Source of the DNA: an uncultured Olegusella sp.
GTDB lineage: Bacteria > Actinomycetota > Coriobacteriia > Coriobacteriales > Atopobiaceae
Length of the DNA: 7,891 nucleotides
NCBI RefSeq assembly: GCF_947253395.1
Contig: NZ_CAMXYY010000068.1
Span: 1 to 7,891 of the forward strand
Direction: 5' to 3'
The notes below the pieces were generated by a model that worked only from the letters and a program-made list of their open reading frames with translations, did no database searches and had not been told where the DNA came from. Both the position numbers and the translations under genes were made by a program. Shown here piece by piece: positions 5,697-7,891 of this stretch; positions within the stretch are counted from its first letter, which is position 1; each line of letters opens with the position of its first letter.

Positions 5697-6701
5697 TTAG
5701 TGCTTCTTAACTAAACGGCGGACTGACTTTGCGCCTTGAAGCAACTTATAGGCAATCGGACGTAGCGGATAATCCCTATCAGGCGCAATTGGCGTTACAT
5801 CTTTTGCAAACTTTGTTTTAAACGTATTAAGGCTATTGAGGCTTGGCGAAAACTCTGAGCCGATACCCATCAGATCAACAGAGGTACAACCGCGTTTTGC
5901 CAATTCACAAAAGCAGAAATAATACAATCTGTCAGTTACATACTGCTTCATCGTGCGGGTGCTTGAAGCTGCAAAATAGTGCACCGCTTTGTTGGAAGAA
6001 ATGGTATCAATAGCCCAATTGACTACCTGTCCATCACTATCTCTGCCTACAGAAACCATGCAGTGCTCTTTCCCTAATAGAGAGATAAAGTCATGGTATT
6101 CCTGTTCGGGAGCAGGACTAAACCCATCACGCTGAGCAGTCTCAATCATGACCGGATAATATTCGGCAAAGGATTGAATGGCCTTCTGAGTCTCTACAGC
6201 ACAGGTAATAGGCGCCTCACGCAAAGCTTTACGTACATCACGACGACCACGCGTCTTCATCCGCGCAAGAATATCTTCATCAGTGCCTGATAAGTCAACA
6301 ACAACCGTCGTATCATACGGAATAGAAGACAATACATACGAGCAGGACGGTAAATCACTTTTGACTGCCAGACGTATAAACACATGATTCCAATGATGCT
6401 GGCGGGCAAATAAAGCAATAGCTTTAAGCGCATCTTCCTCTTGCTGCGGCGTTGGTACTACACACCAAGAGGGTCCATGATGGGCGCGAAGATAGTGATA
6501 GCCATGCGTCAAATAATCAGTAAGCGCAAGCAACGCAACTGGCTCTTCATTTTCTTCTATACAAAAAAAACCCCAAGGCGTCCTACCAGGAATAGTCTTG
6601 GTGTAGTAAGCCCATTTCACCGTCTGCTCGATGGGAAGCGATATTCTCATACTTTGTGCAAGCTCTTGATAAGACGTAGCGCTCAGCTGTTTGACATACA
6701 T
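5697..6701 (-). CDS. FemAB/FemX-type peptidoglycan aminoacyltransferase
   Basis: The protein is predicted to move an amino acid from aminoacyl-tRNA to the side-chain amine of a peptidoglycan precursor, at the cytoplasmic membrane face. Its 334 residues form two GNAT-like halves. Visible family marks are LPIEQTVKW (22-30); a basic stretch MKTRGRRDVRKAL (148-160) like the MSKKTRRNIRKA region of Fem proteins; and a C-terminal segment with DLMGIG (276-281) and FKTKFAKD (294-301). The length equals that of Weissella FemX-type enzymes and leaves no room for the tRNA-binding coiled-coil arm of Staphylococcus FemA. The amino acid cannot be read from sequence. It is the second gene of a unit with the NlpC/P60 hydrolase, 8 bases behind it. 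It converges on the D-Asp ligase-racemase pair, suggesting a shared role in cross-bridge synthesis. A less specific GNAT function is the alternative. Confidence 0.85.
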   Translation of the reverse strand: MYVKQLSATSYQELAQSMRISLPIEQTVKWAYYTKTIPGRTPWGFFCIEENEEPVALLALTDYLTHGYHYLRAHHGPSWCVVPTPQQEEDALKAIALFARQHHWNHVFIRLAVKSDLPSCSYVLSSIPYDTTVVVDLSGTDEDILARMKTRGRRDVRKALREAPITCAVETQKAIQSFAEYYPVMIETAQRDGFSPAPEQEYHDFISLLGKEHCMVSVGRDSDGQVVNWAIDTISSNKAVHYFAASSTRTMKQYVTDRLYYFCFCELAKRGCTSVDLMGIGSEFSPSLNSLNTFKTKFAKDVTPIAPDRDYPLRPIAYKLLQGAKSVRRLVKKH

Positions 6702-6706
6702 ATGAA

Positions 6707-6712
6707 CCCCTA
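6707..6712 (-). promoter_or_regulatory. Ribosome-binding site overlapping a stop codon
   Basis: On the minus strand TAGGGG (6712-6707) combines the TAG stop of the NlpC/P60 gene with an AGGGG Shine-Dalgarno-like element, five bases before the ATG at 6701. The arrangement supports that start and suggests the two genes are translated from one message, with ribosomes finishing the first gene close to the start of the second. Confidence 0.65.
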
Positions 6713-7891
6713 GAGGATTGAGCCACCACCAAGATAGGACCCATAGACAGCGTTACCCACTGTCACCTTTGTACCATTTGCATGCACAATCTGACCGTCG
6801 CCAATATAGAGCGCTACATGGCTTGTCGCCCCAGGCTGACCATAAAAGACTAGATCACCTGCGGAAAGACTGTAGACATTAGTTGTCCAAGTGCCGCTGT
6901 TATAAACCTGCCAGAACATCCCTGCATGCTGCGAACGTGGGATGCTAACACCTGCCTGCTTATAGGCCCACCAGACCAAACCAGAGCAATCAAACTGATT
7001 GGGACCGCTTGCGTTGTATACATACGTGCAGTTGAGCCTGCTTAATGCTGCAGAGACCGCTGCCTGCTTAACACTCGAAGGCTTCGAGCGAGATGTATTT
7101 TTGGGGGGAATGGGAGTGGGGATTGACGGAGTTTTCGCCGTAGCATCAGAGTCTGAAGCATCACTCTCTCTATTGTTTTCCCTTTGATCATTTTGTTCAG
7201 GGGCTTCATTTGCGTGCTGTTCAGCAGCCTCGCGTTCACGCTTTACCTGAGCGGCAGCAACCTCCTCAGCCCTTTTACGAGCTCTCTCTTCTTCAGCTTT
7301 CCTTTCTTTCTCGAGTGCATCCTGCACCTCCTGGGAAAGCGAATTTACATAGTTTTGTTGCGCGTCTTGCGCTGCCTGAAATTCTTTCTGTTGCTTGGTC
7401 TGATCAGCCTGCATCTTGAGAAGCTTGTCCTGCTTTTCCTCTAAAGAGTCTTTCTGCTTAACCAGCTTGTTCTGCAAATCCTGAGTCTCATTAATTGCTT
7501 GGCTTTGCTGCGCATTTACTCTGTCAGCGTAATGAATATTTGAAGTTAGTTCCTCAAAACTTGCAGAGTTAAGCAAGATAGAAGTCAGTGTAACGGGGTT
7601 CTTATAATTTGCCACCATTATCTTAGACAGATGCTTTTTACTCTCTGAAAGCTGAGACTTTGTGTCATCAATCTTATCTTCCAAATCGCCAATCTGGCTC
7701 TGAATTCCGCCAAGAAGCTCCTGGGTTTCCTGAAGTGCGATAGCAGAATTTTCAGTCTTTTCTTGCAAAGCTGCTAGCTCTGCTTGAGCATCCTTGAGTT
7801 GTTCGCGGAGCTCTTCATGTGTAACAGCATACACAGGCGCAGTAAAGTTTGCCGAAAGCAAAGCTGCACAAAGTGTGAATGCAAGAGATCG
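6710..7891 (-). CDS. Secreted PcsB-like coiled-coil NlpC/P60 hydrolase (5' cut)
   Basis: This is an exported peptidoglycan hydrolase (likely D,L- or L,D-endopeptidase) acting in the wall. The frame stays open to the window edge and the true start lies outside. The first visible residues are a signal-peptide core, LAFTLCAALLSANFTAPVYA, with a likely cut after VYA. A TTG at 7861 could be mistaken for a start but falls within this hydrophobic core. Next is a long coiled coil of about 190 residues with the PcsB-type break (LTSILLNSASFEELTSNIHY), then a Lys/Glu/Arg-rich helix, a disordered linker rich in Asn, Asp, Ser and Pro, and the NlpC/P60 domain of about 115 residues. Catalytic residues are Cys in FDCSGLVWWAY (codon 6986-6988), His in SHVALYIGDG and a second His in IVHANG. 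Proteins of this layout are often held inactive by the coiled coil and switched on by FtsEX during division; that is inferred here. It heads the unit with the FemAB-like gene. Confidence 0.93.
   Translation of the reverse strand, partial: RSLAFTLCAALLSANFTAPVYAVTHEELREQLKDAQAELAALQEKTENSAIALQETQELLGGIQSQIGDLEDKIDDTKSQLSESKKHLSKIMVANYKNPVTLTSILLNSASFEELTSNIHYADRVNAQQSQAINETQDLQNKLVKQKDSLEEKQDKLLKMQADQTKQQKEFQAAQDAQQNYVNSLSQEVQDALEKERKAEEERARKRAEEVAAAQVKREREAAEQHANEAPEQNDQRENNRESDASDSDATAKTPSIPTPIPPKNTSRSKPSSVKQAAVSAALSRLNCTYVYNASGPNQFDCSGLVWWAYKQAGVSIPRSQHAGMFWQVYNSGTWTTNVYSLSAGDLVFYGQPGATSHVALYIGDGQIVHANGTKVTVGNAVYGSYLGGGSIL

Noticed and set aside
6999..7444. Plus-strand open frames opposite the NlpC/P60 gene, one rich in Leu and Phe
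   Set aside because: The hydrophobic content mirrors the Glu/Lys/Gln-rich coiled coil on the other strand. No ribosome-binding site or family likeness was seen.
6710..7861. NlpC/P60 gene starting at TTG 7861
   Set aside because: The frame continues open to the window edge and the residues before 7861 extend the signal-peptide core, so the real start is outside the window.
1..7891. tRNA, rRNA, insertion sequence or prophage content
   Set aside because: No tRNA-like cloverleaf, rRNA segment, transposase motif or terminal inverted repeat of an insertion sequence was seen on reading both strands by eye.

Overview
The window carries six protein genes in three transcription blocks and no RNA gene. 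The likely source is a Gram-positive actinobacterium of the Coriobacteriia type (Atopobium, Lancefieldella or Olsenella-like). This rests on remembered resemblance of the UvrC, FemAB-like and NlpC/P60 proteins, on a cell-wall gene set that fits a Lys- or Orn-type cross-linked peptidoglycan, and on mid-range base composition. No database search was run, so the genus is open and the class is a moderate inference.

Layout. Positions 1-223 are non-coding and hold a 31-base tandem repeat and a long inverted repeat downstream of uvrC. On the minus strand, 3489-224 is a two-gene unit: a DegT/DnrJ/EryC1/StrS-type PLP aminotransferase followed by uvrC, overlapping by ATGA. Positions 3490-3648 form a divergent regulatory gap with a perfect 8-base inverted repeat. 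On the plus strand, 3649-5633 is a two-gene unit: an ATP-grasp ligase resembling D-aspartate ligase (Enterococcus faecium Aslfm type), then an aspartate/glutamate racemase-family protein. After a 63-base convergent gap, the minus strand from 7891 to 5697 carries a PcsB-like coiled-coil NlpC/P60 hydrolase, cut by the window edge inside its signal peptide, followed 8 bases later by a FemAB/FemX-type aminoacyltransferase.

How the genes fit together. The racemase would make D-Asp from L-Asp, and the ATP-grasp ligase would attach D-Asp to the side-chain amine of residue 3 of the peptidoglycan stem peptide. The FemAB-like enzyme would add a tRNA-derived amino acid to the precursor, and the secreted NlpC/P60 enzyme would cut the mature wall. 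The 5' half of the plus-strand block and its right flank therefore read as a peptidoglycan cross-bridge and remodelling locus. The aminotransferase has no assigned substrate; its divergent position invites, but does not prove, a link to the same process. uvrC is a housekeeping DNA-repair gene translationally coupled to that aminotransferase.

Base composition differs by eye. Single hand-counted 60-base samples gave about 53% GC in uvrC, 32-43% in the ATP-grasp gene, 42% in the aminotransferase and 50% in the FemAB-like gene. These are small samples and only hint at a different history for the central genes.
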